Below, in pieces: positions 38,659 through 47,338 of a DNA stretch of 56,115 bases. The stretch covers positions 1 to 56,115 of the forward strand of contig PAKY01000106.1 of assembly GCA_002706885.1 (NCBI GenBank), written 5' to 3'. The notes under the pieces are model-generated. The model saw only the letters and a list, made by a program, of their open reading frames with translations. It had not been told where the DNA came from and did not search any database. This stretch comes from Phycisphaerae bacterium. Lineage in GTDB: Bacteria > Planctomycetota > Phycisphaerae > Phycisphaerales > UBA1924. Within the stretch, counting starts at the first letter, position 1; every line of letters starts with the position of its first letter. The translations under genes were made by a program, and so were the position numbers.

Positions 38659-39540
38659 TCAGATTCGGGCGAGCCGTTTCGCGACGGCTGTTGCCTGCGC
38701 CCCGTACCCGCCGCCAAACAGCGCCGCGTGGACGAGCAGCGGGTACAGCACGTAGAGATCGCGCCGCCGTTCCCAGAACCCGGGGCGGATCTCGACCTGT
38801 TCGGCGTACGCGGTCCAGAACGGTTCGTGGACGCCACCCATGAGGTCGATGAACGCCAGTTCGACCTCGCGGTCGGCGACGTAGACCGCCGGGTCGATCA
38901 GCGCGGCGGGCTCGCCGTCATTCCACAGCACGTTGCCCGACCAGAGGTCGCCGTGGACGAGGCTCGGACCCGACGGGTCGCCGATCAGTTCGTCCGTCCG
39001 ATCGATGATCCGCTCGATCGTCTCGGCCTCACGGTTCGTGAGCGTGCCTCGATCGAGCGCGAGGGCGGCCATCGGCCGGAGGCGACGCTCGGCGAGGAAC
39101 CTCGCCCAGTCGCTGTCCCAAGCGTTGATCTGTTTGAGCGGGCCGATCAGGGTGTCGCGATCGAGCCCGTAACGACCATCGCCAGGCGGGGGCGCGCGGT
39201 GCAGGTCGGCGAGCCATCGGGCGAGTACGCGTTCGCCCTTGGCGGATCGCCTTCCGTCGTTGGCGATGTAGCCGAGGACGAGCGCGTTCGGCGACACCGC
39301 GATGACTTCCGGCGTGCGCACGCCGTGGGACGCGAGCACCTCGAGCATGTACGCCTCAATGTTGAGCGACGCCGATGGACCGTCATCGTGCTTGACGACC
39401 AGATCGCGTCCGGACGCCGAGCGACCGCGGTAGACGGCTGCTACGCAGCCGCCATGCAGGGCGCCAGTGATTTCCACTGGCTCACCGAGCGAGTCACTCG
39501 CGGCGACGGCGGCGGGGGATCGGTCGTTCCTCCGGTCCAC
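38659..39540 (-). CDS. Fructosamine kinase family protein
   Basis: A 293-aa protein of the fructosamine-3-kinase/APH superfamily. Family blocks include the ATP-binding Lys in DLVVKHDD, GLDRDTLIGPLKQINAWDSD (125-144), and the catalytic loop SLVHGDLWSGNVLW with Asp198. The metal-binding Asp is Asp216 in ALIDPAVY. Such enzymes phosphorylate ketosamines on glycated proteins or small molecules, which leads to deglycation. The frame starts with GTG at 39540 and no ATG lies near. The 3' end faces tRNA-His with 9 bases between. Length is normal for bacterial members. Confidence 0.9.
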   Translation of the reverse strand: MDRRNDRSPAAVAASDSLGEPVEITGALHGGCVAAVYRGRSASGRDLVVKHDDGPSASLNIEAYMLEVLASHGVRTPEVIAVSPNALVLGYIANDGRRSAKGERVLARWLADLHRAPPPGDGRYGLDRDTLIGPLKQINAWDSDWARFLAERRLRPMAALALDRGTLTNREAETIERIIDRTDELIGDPSGPSLVHGDLWSGNVLWNDGEPAALIDPAVYVADREVELAFIDLMGGVHEPFWTAYAEQVEIRPGFWERRRDLYVLYPLLVHAALFGGGYGAQATAVAKRLARI

Positions 39541-39566
39541 ACCTGATTATTGCGATCGAATCGGGC

Positions 39567-40703
39567 TTACGCGGCGCGTTGGCTCGACGCCGACTGGCAG
39601 AGCACGACGAGTTCTTTGAGCTGATCTTCGATGGCGCCGAGTTCCTTGGACTGGCCCAGCGCTCCAACGACGAGTTCCGAGAGCTGCCCGATGTCCACGA
39701 GCCCGACCGCGGGCGCGTATCCCTTGAGCTGGAGGCAGAGCTGGAAGATCGCGTCGGCGTCGTTTGCGGCGACCGCGGTCTGGAGCTCGATCGCCGTCGA
39801 CTCCAGCCTCGTGAGGACCTGACTGAGGATCCCGTCCTGGCTGGAGAGATCGATCGCGCCGGACCGGGCTCGCTCGATGCCTTCGGAGATTGCGGCCCGG
39901 ACCGTCGTCGCGACGAGCGGCTTGGGGATGAACCCGAGCACGCCCGAGCGAGCCACGGAGATGGCGATTGAGTCGTCTCGTCGGCTGCTGGTGATCAGCG
40001 TGACGATCTTGGCGGCGCCCGCGAGTTGGCTCAGGAACTCGGCGCCGCTCATGTCCGGCAAATCGTGGTTCAGGACCAGGATGTCGGCGCCCTCGGTCGC
40101 CATCGAGATCCCTTCGGCGCCTGTTTCGGCCGTCCGGATGCGGAGCAGCGTGTCGCGCAGAAAGCTCCGCATCATCGCGCGGTCGGCGGCGACGGGTTCG
40201 ACGTGCAGGAGGGTTCCCTGGAGCTTGTCGGGGTCGATCGCCTCGGGCGCGAACCAGGCGTTCATCGGATCCGGAGCGACGAACTCCCGCATTTCGAGCG
40301 GCTTATCGAAGCGGATGCCCACCTCGTGGATGACGCCCCGCCGATGCTGGCATCGCGCGACCTCGCCCTCAACGTGCTCGACCGCGCCGCTGAGCGAGGG
40401 CAGCGTGACGATACACCGCGTGCCGGGGTGCATGTAGGCGTTGTGGAGGTATCCCGCTCCGCCCGAGGAGAGGTTCCGGCAGGCCAGGAGGATGCGCTTG
40501 GTCGACCCGCCGGGAAGCACGATCGCGACCGGGAGCGCGGCGGCGCGGAAGGGCCAGCGGGCGTGCGCGCGGACCACCGATCCGGGCGGCGCCGCGCTTT
40601 CATCGAGCTCGTCGAGGAGGCGGATAAGCTCTTTCGGACCCAGCCCGATGCTGTTCGTGAGGTATCGGCCTGCCTTGGCGCCCGGGCTTGGTTGGCGTGA
40701 CAT
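39567..40703 (-). CDS. PilZ - receiver - HPt-like protein with lost phosphorylation sites
   Basis: A 378-aa protein of three parts. The PilZ domain (about 45-140) has the cyclic-di-GMP signature R-x-x-x-R as RWPFR (49-53) and N-x-S-x-x-G as NLSSGG (77-82). The receiver domain (about 163-282) reads LNHDLPDMSG where the phospho-acceptor Asp should be; the aligned residue is Asn212, and the acidic pair before it is reduced to one Glu (VEP). Thr/Ser and Lys261 are kept. The C-terminal helical bundle has LQLKGYAPAVG, which resembles the HPt H-x-L-K-G motif with Leu324 in place of His. It should bind cyclic-di-GMP but is unlikely to carry phosphate. It is 104 bases downstream of a paralogue. Confidence 0.82.
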   Translation of the reverse strand: MSRQPSPGAKAGRYLTNSIGLGPKELIRLLDELDESAAPPGSVVRAHARWPFRAAALPVAIVLPGGSTKRILLACRNLSSGGAGYLHNAYMHPGTRCIVTLPSLSGAVEHVEGEVARCQHRRGVIHEVGIRFDKPLEMREFVAPDPMNAWFAPEAIDPDKLQGTLLHVEPVAADRAMMRSFLRDTLLRIRTAETGAEGISMATEGADILVLNHDLPDMSGAEFLSQLAGAAKIVTLITSSRRDDSIAISVARSGVLGFIPKPLVATTVRAAISEGIERARSGAIDLSSQDGILSQVLTRLESTAIELQTAVAANDADAIFQLCLQLKGYAPAVGLVDIGQLSELVVGALGQSKELGAIEDQLKELVVLCQSASSQRAA

Positions 40704-40807
40704 CCCGCTCTCCGAGGCCCCACCGGAACGATCGCCACGTCCCAGGCTGGCCAGTGGGGGAGGATCGGCGAACGCGGCGCGTCTCTTGAGCGTGTTGGCT
40801 CAACGGA

Positions 40808-42037
40808 TCAAGCGGCGTCGGCGCTGTCCGCGGGGTCGTCCGCCTCGCTCTCCGCGGTCCGGACCTGCTGACAGAGCGTCATCAGGCGCCGGACCGTTGC
40901 CGTCGTCTCGGCGTTCCAGCCCTCCGGCCCGAGGCGGTCTCGGACCTTCGCGGCTTCGTCGCCGATCGGGCCGAACCCGTAGGGCGCCGCCGAGCCCGCG
41001 ATCTCGGTCGCGAGGCCGATGCACGCGACCGCGTCACGCTGCTCCCAGAGCTTCTGAAGCCGCGTCCCTTGCTCGCGGAGGGTATCGATGTACCCCTCGA
41101 TCAGCCCGTACGCGGGATCTTCGCGAGTGAGCGAGCTGACCGCGGTTCCGTCGCGCTGTGGCACCGCGAGCAGCGACGCGAGCGAGCTGCGGAGCTGCTT
41201 CTGCGAGACGGGCTTGAACAGGACCGCGTCCGCCGCCATCGTCGTCAGAACGGCCTTCGCCGCGGGCGTGTTGTCCGCTGTCAGCAGGATGAACGGCGTG
41301 TGGTTCCCGGTCGAGCGAAGCTCCGCGAGCAGTTCGATGCCCTTGCCGTCGCGGAGATGGTTGTCCGACATGATCAGGCTCCACCGCGCGTTGAGCTTGG
41401 CTCGAGCAGCGGAGACCGATTCGACCCACGTCAGCCTCAGCTTGGTGTCGGCGAGCATCTGGTCGATGAGCATGCGATCGATTTCGCAGTCCTCGACGCA
41501 CAGGATCGCGCCGCGAAGGCTCCGCGTCTCCACCTGCTCACGGGCGAAACGTTCGTTCGCGCCGATCGACGGCTCGTAGCGCGACGGGTCGAGCTCGCGG
41601 TCGAACGAGACACCCAGTTGGTGCACGGTGCCGTCGACGTGGCGGCAAGCGACCACGACACCCTCGAGATCATCCCACTCGTCGGCGTTTCCAGCGATCG
41701 GCAGCCGCACGATGATCGGCGTTCCGTTGTGAACGAAGGCGGTGTGCAGGAGGCCGACGCCCTGCGCCGAGATGTCGCGCGTCGTCATGCTCGTGCACAC
41801 CGGGCTCCGACCGCCCGCGCCGAGACTCACCTGGATCAGGCCCACCCTGTATGGCCAGCGTCGATAGATACGGGCGGTGTGAACGTCGCCACGACGCTGG
41901 TCGGCCTGGCGCTGAGCCTCGTCGAGACGCTTCTGGGTCGGTTCGAGAGGATTGCTCTGCGCGAAGACGGGTCGTCCCGCCGCTCGGGCCACGCCGCGGT
42001 CGCGACCGGAGCCGTGATGTCGATTGCTGCTCGGCAT
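40808..42037 (-). CDS. PilZ - receiver - HPt-like protein with intact receiver
   Basis: A 409-aa paralogue of the next gene on the strand, with the start at 42037 (GTG and ATG alternatives up to 42106 add a basic tail). The PilZ part has RRWPYR (59-64) and DISAQG (88-93). The receiver (about 176-290) keeps the acidic VED, phospho-acceptor Asp225 in MSDNHLRDG, Thr253 and Lys275 (FKP), though the usual Pro after the Asp loop is Arg. The C-terminal bundle carries EIAGSAAPYGF, aligned to the HPt motif with Thr344 at the His position. So this copy can probably be phosphorylated on the receiver but not on the HPt-like part. No histidine kinase is adjacent. Confidence 0.83.
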   Translation of the reverse strand: MPSSNRHHGSGRDRGVARAAGRPVFAQSNPLEPTQKRLDEAQRQADQRRGDVHTARIYRRWPYRVGLIQVSLGAGGRSPVCTSMTTRDISAQGVGLLHTAFVHNGTPIIVRLPIAGNADEWDDLEGVVVACRHVDGTVHQLGVSFDRELDPSRYEPSIGANERFAREQVETRSLRGAILCVEDCEIDRMLIDQMLADTKLRLTWVESVSAARAKLNARWSLIMSDNHLRDGKGIELLAELRSTGNHTPFILLTADNTPAAKAVLTTMAADAVLFKPVSQKQLRSSLASLLAVPQRDGTAVSSLTREDPAYGLIEGYIDTLREQGTRLQKLWEQRDAVACIGLATEIAGSAAPYGFGPIGDEAAKVRDRLGPEGWNAETTATVRRLMTLCQQVRTAESEADDPADSADAA

Positions 42038-42198
42038 GCCGAGGGAGCTATCGACGGTTCGGCGGCGCGGTTTCGGTCGCGCCGCGGACGGCGGCATCCA
42101 AGACACCTGTTGCGGCCAGCCATCCCACCCAAACGTTCCAGACCGGTCTCGTTGGAAGGGGTGGTTTGGCTGCCCGTTCGGGTGGGGTCACGTGAGGG

Positions 42199-44877
42199 TT
42201 ACACGTCGAGGTTCTTGACGTCGAGCGCGTGCTCTTCGATGAACTTCCGTCGTGGTTCGACCTGTTCGCCCATCAATACGCTGAACAGCGTGTCGGCCTC
42301 GCCCGCCTGCTCCCACGTCACGCGCAGGAGCGTGCGGACGGACGAGTCCATGGTGGTTTCCCAGAGCTGCTCGGCGTCCATTTCGCCGAGGCCCTTGAAC
42401 CGCTTGACCTCCATGCCGCGTCGTCCGATCTCGTGCAGTGCTTCCAGGATCGCCGGGAGGTTCGCGGCTTCGACGAGCTTGCCCTTCGTCGACTGGGCTT
42501 CTTCCGCGTCAACGGCGGCCTCGTCGTGGTCGGCGCCCGAGTCACCTTCATCCGAGTTCATGGGCGTCAGTTCCCACGCGTACCGCGCGGGCAGCCGCTC
42601 TCCGGTGACCGATTCCTCCTGGACCAGGCCGTAGTCCATGATGTCCAGCCCGAGGTCGGAGAGCGCCGCGAAGACCTTCTCGAGCTCACGGTTTTCGTGG
42701 AGCTCGCGGACCGTCGCGATCGAGCGCGGGGCGACTTCCTCGGTGGACTGCTCATCGGTCGACTCGTCGTCGTCGATCGCCGCGTCCTCGAGGATCCATC
42801 CGCGCTGCTCGACGAGGCGGAGGGCCTCGGTTTCTTCCCACGCGTGGAGGGTCTCGGCCTGGCAGACGACCTGGTGCGTCGGGAGCTTGCCGTCGCGACG
42901 CTTGCCGAGCAGTTCAAGGAACGGCACGCCTCGGCGTTCGGCGATCTCGACAAGCTCGGAGAGGCGGCGCAGGTGCTTGATCGCGCGGCGAAGCTCGTCA
43001 CCCTCGATCGAGCGATCCACGCGGGGCTGACCGTTCACAGCGGTCGGGGGAGCGATGGCATCGGTCGTCCAGCCCTCGATGTCGCGAACGACGAGGCGGG
43101 CGCGTTCGAGGCCGAGTTCGGTCAGCGTGTCCGCGAGCTGTCGCTCGTTGAGAACGTAGCGGCTCTTCCGCTTCCGCATGGGGCCCCACAGGAGCTGATA
43201 GAGCGGCGGCTGGGCGACGTAGATGTGTCCGCGCCGGATCAGGTCGGGCATCTGGCGGAAGAAGAACGTGAGCAGGAGCGTGCGGATGTGGCTCCCGTCC
43301 ACGTCGGCGTCGGTCATGATGATGATCCGACCGTAGCGGAGGCGGGAGATATCGAAATCGCCGCCGATGCCCGTGCGCAGAGCGCTGATGAGCGTGCGGA
43401 TCTCCTCGAACCCGAGCACCTTGTCGATCCGCGCCTTCTCGACATTGAGCAGCTTGCCCCGGAGCGGGAGGATCGCCTGCGTGTCCGTGTCGCGACCGCC
43501 CCGCGCGCTCCCGCCCGCGGAGTCACCCTCGACGATGAACAGCTCGGCGCGATCGACGTCCTTCGTGCGGCAGTCCGCGAGCTTCGCGGGCATCGAGCCC
43601 GAATCGAGCGCGGTCTTGCGCCGCGTGAGCTCGCGGGCCTTGCGGGCCGCTTCTCGAGCCTGCGCTGCGAGCACACCCTTCTGGCAGAGCTTCTTCGCCT
43701 CGGCGGGGTGCTCCTCGAGCCACTCGCCGAGCGCTTCGGAAACGGCCTGCGCCGTGAAGCCCTCGATGTCCTCGTTGAGGAGCTTTTCCTTGGTCTGGTT
43801 GTTGAACGTGGGGTCGGGGAGCTTCACCGAGATGACCGCCACGAGCCCCTCGCGGAGGTCGTCGCCCGTCGGCGTCGGGTCCTTCTCGCGCATCAGGCCC
43901 TCGCGCTTGGCGTAGCCGTTGAGCGTGCGCGTCAGCGCGACCTTGAACCCTGCGGCGTGGGTGCCGCCGTCGACGTTGTTGATGTTGTTCGCGAAGGTCA
44001 GGAGCGTCTCGGAGTACCCGTCGTGGTACTGGAGCGCGACCTCGCAGACGAGGCTCTTCTCCTCGACCTCGCGTCGGATGTATACGGGCGTCGAGACGGC
44101 GCTCTTGCCCTTCATCAGATGCGAGACGTATTCCAGCAGGCCGTTCTCCGCCTTGAAAGTCGCGGCGCGCGGCTTGCCGTCGGCGCCGACACGCTCGTCG
44201 TTCAGGCGGATCGTCACGCCCGGGTTGAGATACGCCAGCTCGCGCAGGCGCCCCTCGAGCGTCTCGTATCGGAAGTCGGTGTCCGGGAAGATCGTCGTGT
44301 CGGGCTTGAACTCGATCGTCGTGCCGCGCTTGCGACCCTCGACCGGCGCGCGCCCGACCTCGTGGAGCGGCTCCGTGACGACACCCCGCTCGAACACGAT
44401 CCGATGGCTCTTGCCCTCGCGCAGCACCTCGGCCTCGAGCCGCTCGCTCAGCGCGTTCACGCAGCTCACGCCCACGCCGTGGAGGCCGCCCGAGACCTTG
44501 TACGCGCTGCCCTCTTCGCCGAACTTGCCGCCCGCGTGGAGCTTGGTCATCACGACCTCGAGCGCCGACTTGCCGTTCAGCGTCGGGTCATCGTTCTTGA
44601 CCGGATCGACCGGGATCCCGCGCCCGTCGTCGGCGACGCGGCACGACCCGTCCGCCTCGATCGAGACCGTCACCGTCGTCGCGTAGCCCGCCATGGCCTC
44701 GTCGATCGAGTTGTCCACGACCTCGTACACCAGGTGGTGCAGGCCGCTGAGTCCCGTGCCGCCGATGTACATGCCGGGGCGCTTGCGGACCGCTTCGAGG
44801 CCCTCGAGGACCTTGATCTGATTCGCGGAATAGTCGCCGCCGTGAGCCGGCGGGCGTCCGTCAGAGTTCTCAGCCAT
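42199..44877 (-). CDS. gyrB: DNA gyrase subunit B
   Basis: An 892-aa protein. The GHKL ATPase domain has YEVVDNSIDEAMAG, DDGRGIPVD and GGLHGVGVSCVNALS. The TOPRIM domain has IVEGDSAGGSARGG and MTDADVDGSHI. The C-terminal GLGEMDAEQLWETTMD that contacts GyrA is also present. A long region between TOPRIM and this tail (about 605-790), partly acidic (DDDESTDEQSTEE), explains the greater length than the 804 aa of Escherichia coli; insertions here are known in Gram-negative GyrB. With GyrA it introduces negative supercoils. AAGGGT lies before the ATG. It is divergent from the unknown membrane gene at 45015. Confidence 0.98.
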   Translation of the reverse strand: MAENSDGRPPAHGGDYSANQIKVLEGLEAVRKRPGMYIGGTGLSGLHHLVYEVVDNSIDEAMAGYATTVTVSIEADGSCRVADDGRGIPVDPVKNDDPTLNGKSALEVVMTKLHAGGKFGEEGSAYKVSGGLHGVGVSCVNALSERLEAEVLREGKSHRIVFERGVVTEPLHEVGRAPVEGRKRGTTIEFKPDTTIFPDTDFRYETLEGRLRELAYLNPGVTIRLNDERVGADGKPRAATFKAENGLLEYVSHLMKGKSAVSTPVYIRREVEEKSLVCEVALQYHDGYSETLLTFANNINNVDGGTHAAGFKVALTRTLNGYAKREGLMREKDPTPTGDDLREGLVAVISVKLPDPTFNNQTKEKLLNEDIEGFTAQAVSEALGEWLEEHPAEAKKLCQKGVLAAQAREAARKARELTRRKTALDSGSMPAKLADCRTKDVDRAELFIVEGDSAGGSARGGRDTDTQAILPLRGKLLNVEKARIDKVLGFEEIRTLISALRTGIGGDFDISRLRYGRIIIMTDADVDGSHIRTLLLTFFFRQMPDLIRRGHIYVAQPPLYQLLWGPMRKRKSRYVLNERQLADTLTELGLERARLVVRDIEGWTTDAIAPPTAVNGQPRVDRSIEGDELRRAIKHLRRLSELVEIAERRGVPFLELLGKRRDGKLPTHQVVCQAETLHAWEETEALRLVEQRGWILEDAAIDDDESTDEQSTEEVAPRSIATVRELHENRELEKVFAALSDLGLDIMDYGLVQEESVTGERLPARYAWELTPMNSDEGDSGADHDEAAVDAEEAQSTKGKLVEAANLPAILEALHEIGRRGMEVKRFKGLGEMDAEQLWETTMDSSVRTLLRVTWEQAGEADTLFSVLMGEQVEPRRKFIEEHALDVKNLDV

Positions 44878-45014
44878 ACAAACCCTTCATCCACCGAACA
44901 ACGGTCGCGATCCTCGCGGTCAATTTCTGCGCAACACGGTCGGTGGACGTCTCGTGCGGAGCGGCGCTTCCCGGGCGAAAATGCCTCGCCGCGGACCGAA
45001 GAAATGATAGGACG

Positions 45015-45953
45015 ATGACCTACGAGAATCCCGCGCCAAGCCCTGCCGTGGCGAGCCCTGATGAGGGCCCTGAGCCGCGTCCACTCGCTCATTTCTCGCA
45101 GGGAGGACTGGGGACGGGCGGGGGCGTGCCGCCCGTCTTCATCGCCATGCTCCCCGCTCTTCTGCCGGTTCTGCTCGTCGCCGTCCCCCTGGTCCTGCTC
45201 ATCGCCCTCGATCGATTCCCGTGGATGCCGATTGCGGCTCGCGTGATGGTGGTGGTGGTCGTGTGCGTGGCTGGTCTCTGGCTCGCGGTGGGGCCGATGG
45301 TCAGGGGTTACAAGCGCGGGACCGATGTCCGGGGCCTCCCGCTCGCCATGGACGAAGCGGCGCGGGTCAACGTCAGTTGCTGGAACGACCAGCGCCGCGA
45401 GCTCGAACCCATTGGCGACGAGGCCTTTGAGCCCGAGCGCTTTCGGATTCTCATCCCGACGCCCTACCCCGCGTGGCTCTCGAACCGCGTTTCGGCGGGA
45501 CGCCTGCGGATGATCCAGTCTCAGGCGATGTCGATCCTGGGGTCGTTCCTCTACGTGCCCGCGTTCCTAGGACACGGCTGGCTCTCGGTCTGGTTCCTCG
45601 CCCTGGCGGCGCCCGTTGTGGTTTACGCGTACCGCAAGCCGACGTACCTACGCATCGTTCCTGGCTGGGTGGACATCCTGAGATATCCGATCTTTGGCGG
45701 GGCGGACGCCCAGCCGGAGATCAAGCGGATCGCGGTCGGCCAACTCCCGGTTCGCCTCGACCTCAAGAGCCACGCGCTGCGTGTCGGGCCGTGGACAAAG
45801 GATCAAGTCCCGAAGATCGTCGGCACGAATGCGATAAGCGTGGATCCCGCCCTCTTCACGCTGCCTCTGTGGCCCATCGTCGGCCGGCACGAGGCGATAC
45901 GAGCGATCTACCGCGCGTGCGTGAGCACCGCCGAGGCCGGGCCGCTCGAGTGA
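45015..45953 (+). CDS. Unknown membrane protein
   Basis: A 312-aa protein that I cannot assign to a family. After a Pro-rich cytosolic start there are two hydrophobic segments (about 44-67 and 73-98). A soluble part follows, then a further hydrophobic hairpin (about 180-208) and a C-terminal soluble domain with PTYLRIVPGWVDILRYPIFG and LPVRLDLKSHALRVGPW. That domain reads like a PH-like or signal-relay beta domain. The ATG at 45015 was chosen over an upstream frame that begins inside the divergent gyrB promoter region. It is 54 bases upstream of the methyltransferase gene and possibly cotranscribed. Confidence 0.72.
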   Translation: MTYENPAPSPAVASPDEGPEPRPLAHFSQGGLGTGGGVPPVFIAMLPALLPVLLVAVPLVLLIALDRFPWMPIAARVMVVVVVCVAGLWLAVGPMVRGYKRGTDVRGLPLAMDEAARVNVSCWNDQRRELEPIGDEAFEPERFRILIPTPYPAWLSNRVSAGRLRMIQSQAMSILGSFLYVPAFLGHGWLSVWFLALAAPVVVYAYRKPTYLRIVPGWVDILRYPIFGGADAQPEIKRIAVGQLPVRLDLKSHALRVGPWTKDQVPKIVGTNAISVDPALFTLPLWPIVGRHEAIRAIYRACVSTAEAGPLE

Positions 45954-46007
45954 ACCGGTCGAGCTGCGGCTGGCGCGATGGATGGTGAGGCGCTATCTTG
46001 GGGGCAC

Positions 46008-46943
46008 ATGGCCAAGGTTCGTGCTCTCAAGCCCGCGCACACGCTCAAAGCTGGTGAGCTCCCCGAAGCGAGGATCTACGTCGGCGATTGCTGCGAGGTG
46101 ATCCCGAGCCTCCCGGAGCGTGACGTCTTCGACCTCATCTTCGCCGACCCGCCCTTCAACTGGAAGCGGGACTATGACCGTTGGGGCGCCGGCGGGGCGT
46201 GGGACGATTCGCAGGCGACCGCCGACTATCTCGAGTTCACCTACCAGTGGCTCGACCTCTGCATCGAGCGCCTCGCGGAGCACGGGTCACTCTGGGTGAA
46301 CATCCCGGACACCTGGGCCGCGGAGATCGTCATCCACCTGAAACAGCGTGGACTGAAGATGGTCAACTGGTGTGTCTGGCACTACCGCTTCGGCCAGAAC
46401 ACCAACGGGCGGTTCATCAACTCGAAGGTGCATGCGCTGTACTTCATGAAGGACCCGACCCACCCGGACCGCCGCTGGAACGCGGACGAGATCCTCGAGG
46501 TCTCCGACCGCCGGTCGATCTACGGCGACGCGCGCACCGAGAACAAGCGCGACGGCGTCGAGGCGGGTCATCGCCTGCCGATGGACGTGTGGTACGGCCA
46601 GCACTGGGGGCGCGTGCAAGGCAACAATAAAGAACGGCGCCACAAGCACGACAATCAGCTCCCCGAGGTCTATCTCGGCCGTGTCATCGCCGCCTGTTCG
46701 AACGCGAACGACGCGGTGATGGATCCGTTCCTCGGCAGCGGCACCACGGGCGTGGTCGCGCGGGCGATGGGACGACGGTTCGTCGGCGTCGATTTTGCCA
46801 AGCTCAACGCCGAGCACGCCTTCGATCGAATCAAGGCGGGGCCCGTCCGCTCGCTCGACCACCTCAAAGGCCAGTCGACCGCGATCCATCCGCAGCGTCG
46901 CGTCCCCCGTGTGCCCGCCCCGACGCCCGAACCCGGCGTCTGA
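46008..46943 (+). CDS. Site-specific DNA methyltransferase (N4/N6, beta class), orphan
   Basis: A 311-aa protein. The catalytic motif IV DPPF is near the N-terminus (residues 47-50, IFADPPFNW). The SAM-binding motif I DPFLGSGTTG is near the C-terminus (239-248). This order defines the beta class of amino-methyltransferases (N6-adenine or N4-cytosine). The region between (about 120-230) is the probable target-recognition part, with WCVWHYRFGQ and MDVWYGQHWG blocks. No restriction endonuclease gene is next to it, so it may be a regulatory or housekeeping methylase. The start at 46008 gives MAKVRALKP. The DUF167 gene follows after one base. Confidence 0.88.
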   Translation: MAKVRALKPAHTLKAGELPEARIYVGDCCEVIPSLPERDVFDLIFADPPFNWKRDYDRWGAGGAWDDSQATADYLEFTYQWLDLCIERLAEHGSLWVNIPDTWAAEIVIHLKQRGLKMVNWCVWHYRFGQNTNGRFINSKVHALYFMKDPTHPDRRWNADEILEVSDRRSIYGDARTENKRDGVEAGHRLPMDVWYGQHWGRVQGNNKERRHKHDNQLPEVYLGRVIAACSNANDAVMDPFLGSGTTGVVARAMGRRFVGVDFAKLNAEHAFDRIKAGPVRSLDHLKGQSTAIHPQRRVPRVPAPTPEPGV

Positions 46944-46944
46944 G

Positions 46945-47247
46945 ATGCCCTGGATCGAGAGCGATCCGGGCGACCCCTTGGCGTCGATCGTTCATCTGAA
47001 GGTCGTCCCCGGCGCGAAGCGCGACGAGATCGCGGGGTTGCTTGGCGAGCGGCTCAAGGTTCGCGTGTCGGCGCCGCCCGAGGGCGGGAAGGCGAACAAG
47101 GCGGTCATCGCTCTGCTCGCGAAGGCGCTCGGGGCGCGGTCGAAGGACATAGAGATCGTCAGCGGCGCGACGAACCCGGAGAAGGTCGTCCGCGTCGCGG
47201 GGGTTGGGGCGGCGTCGGTCGTGGAGCGGCTTGGGATGCTTTGGTGA
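46945..47247 (+). CDS. DUF167 family protein (YggU-like)
   Basis: A 100-aa protein starting one base after the methyltransferase stop. The family core is VVPGAKRDEIAGLLGERLKV, then RVSAPPEGGKANKAVIALLA and KDIEIVSGATNPEKVVRV. DUF167 proteins are small conserved alpha/beta proteins without an established function. Length is normal. A longer frame from 46795 overlaps the methyltransferase and is not used. Confidence 0.9.
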   Translation: MPWIESDPGDPLASIVHLKVVPGAKRDEIAGLLGERLKVRVSAPPEGGKANKAVIALLAKALGARSKDIEIVSGATNPEKVVRVAGVGAASVVERLGMLW

Positions 47248-47289
47248 CCTCCAAAGGATGTTCCGCGCTAACGTGTATCGAGTTTACTA

Positions 47290-47314
47290 TGGTTTATCGA
47301 AATTTGATAAACCA
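47290..47314. promoter_or_regulatory. Perfect inverted repeat overlapping the ATPase promoter
   Basis: TGGTTTATC and GATAAACCA are perfect 9-base inverted copies around the 7-base spacer GAAATTT. The right arm overlaps the -35 box of the promoter at 47304-47332. A second small palindrome, ATACC-TT-GGTAT (47318-47329), overlaps the -10 side. The arrangement is that of a repressor operator. The whole block is strikingly AT-rich in a GC-rich window. It could also be read as a weak bidirectional terminator for the DUF167 gene, but it lacks a T-run. Confidence 0.65.
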
Positions 47315-47332
47315 CGCATACCTTGGTATACT
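47304..47332 (+). promoter_or_regulatory. Strong sigma-70-type promoter of the AAA ATPase gene
   Basis: TTGATA (47304-47309), exactly 17 bases, then TATACT (47327-47332), with an extended -10 TGG just before. This is the best promoter in the window. The ATG of the ATPase gene starts at 47339, six bases after the -10 box, so transcription would begin at or next to the start codon and the mRNA would be leaderless. No ribosome binding site precedes the ATG, which agrees. Confidence 0.65.
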
Positions 47333-47338
47333 CACCCC

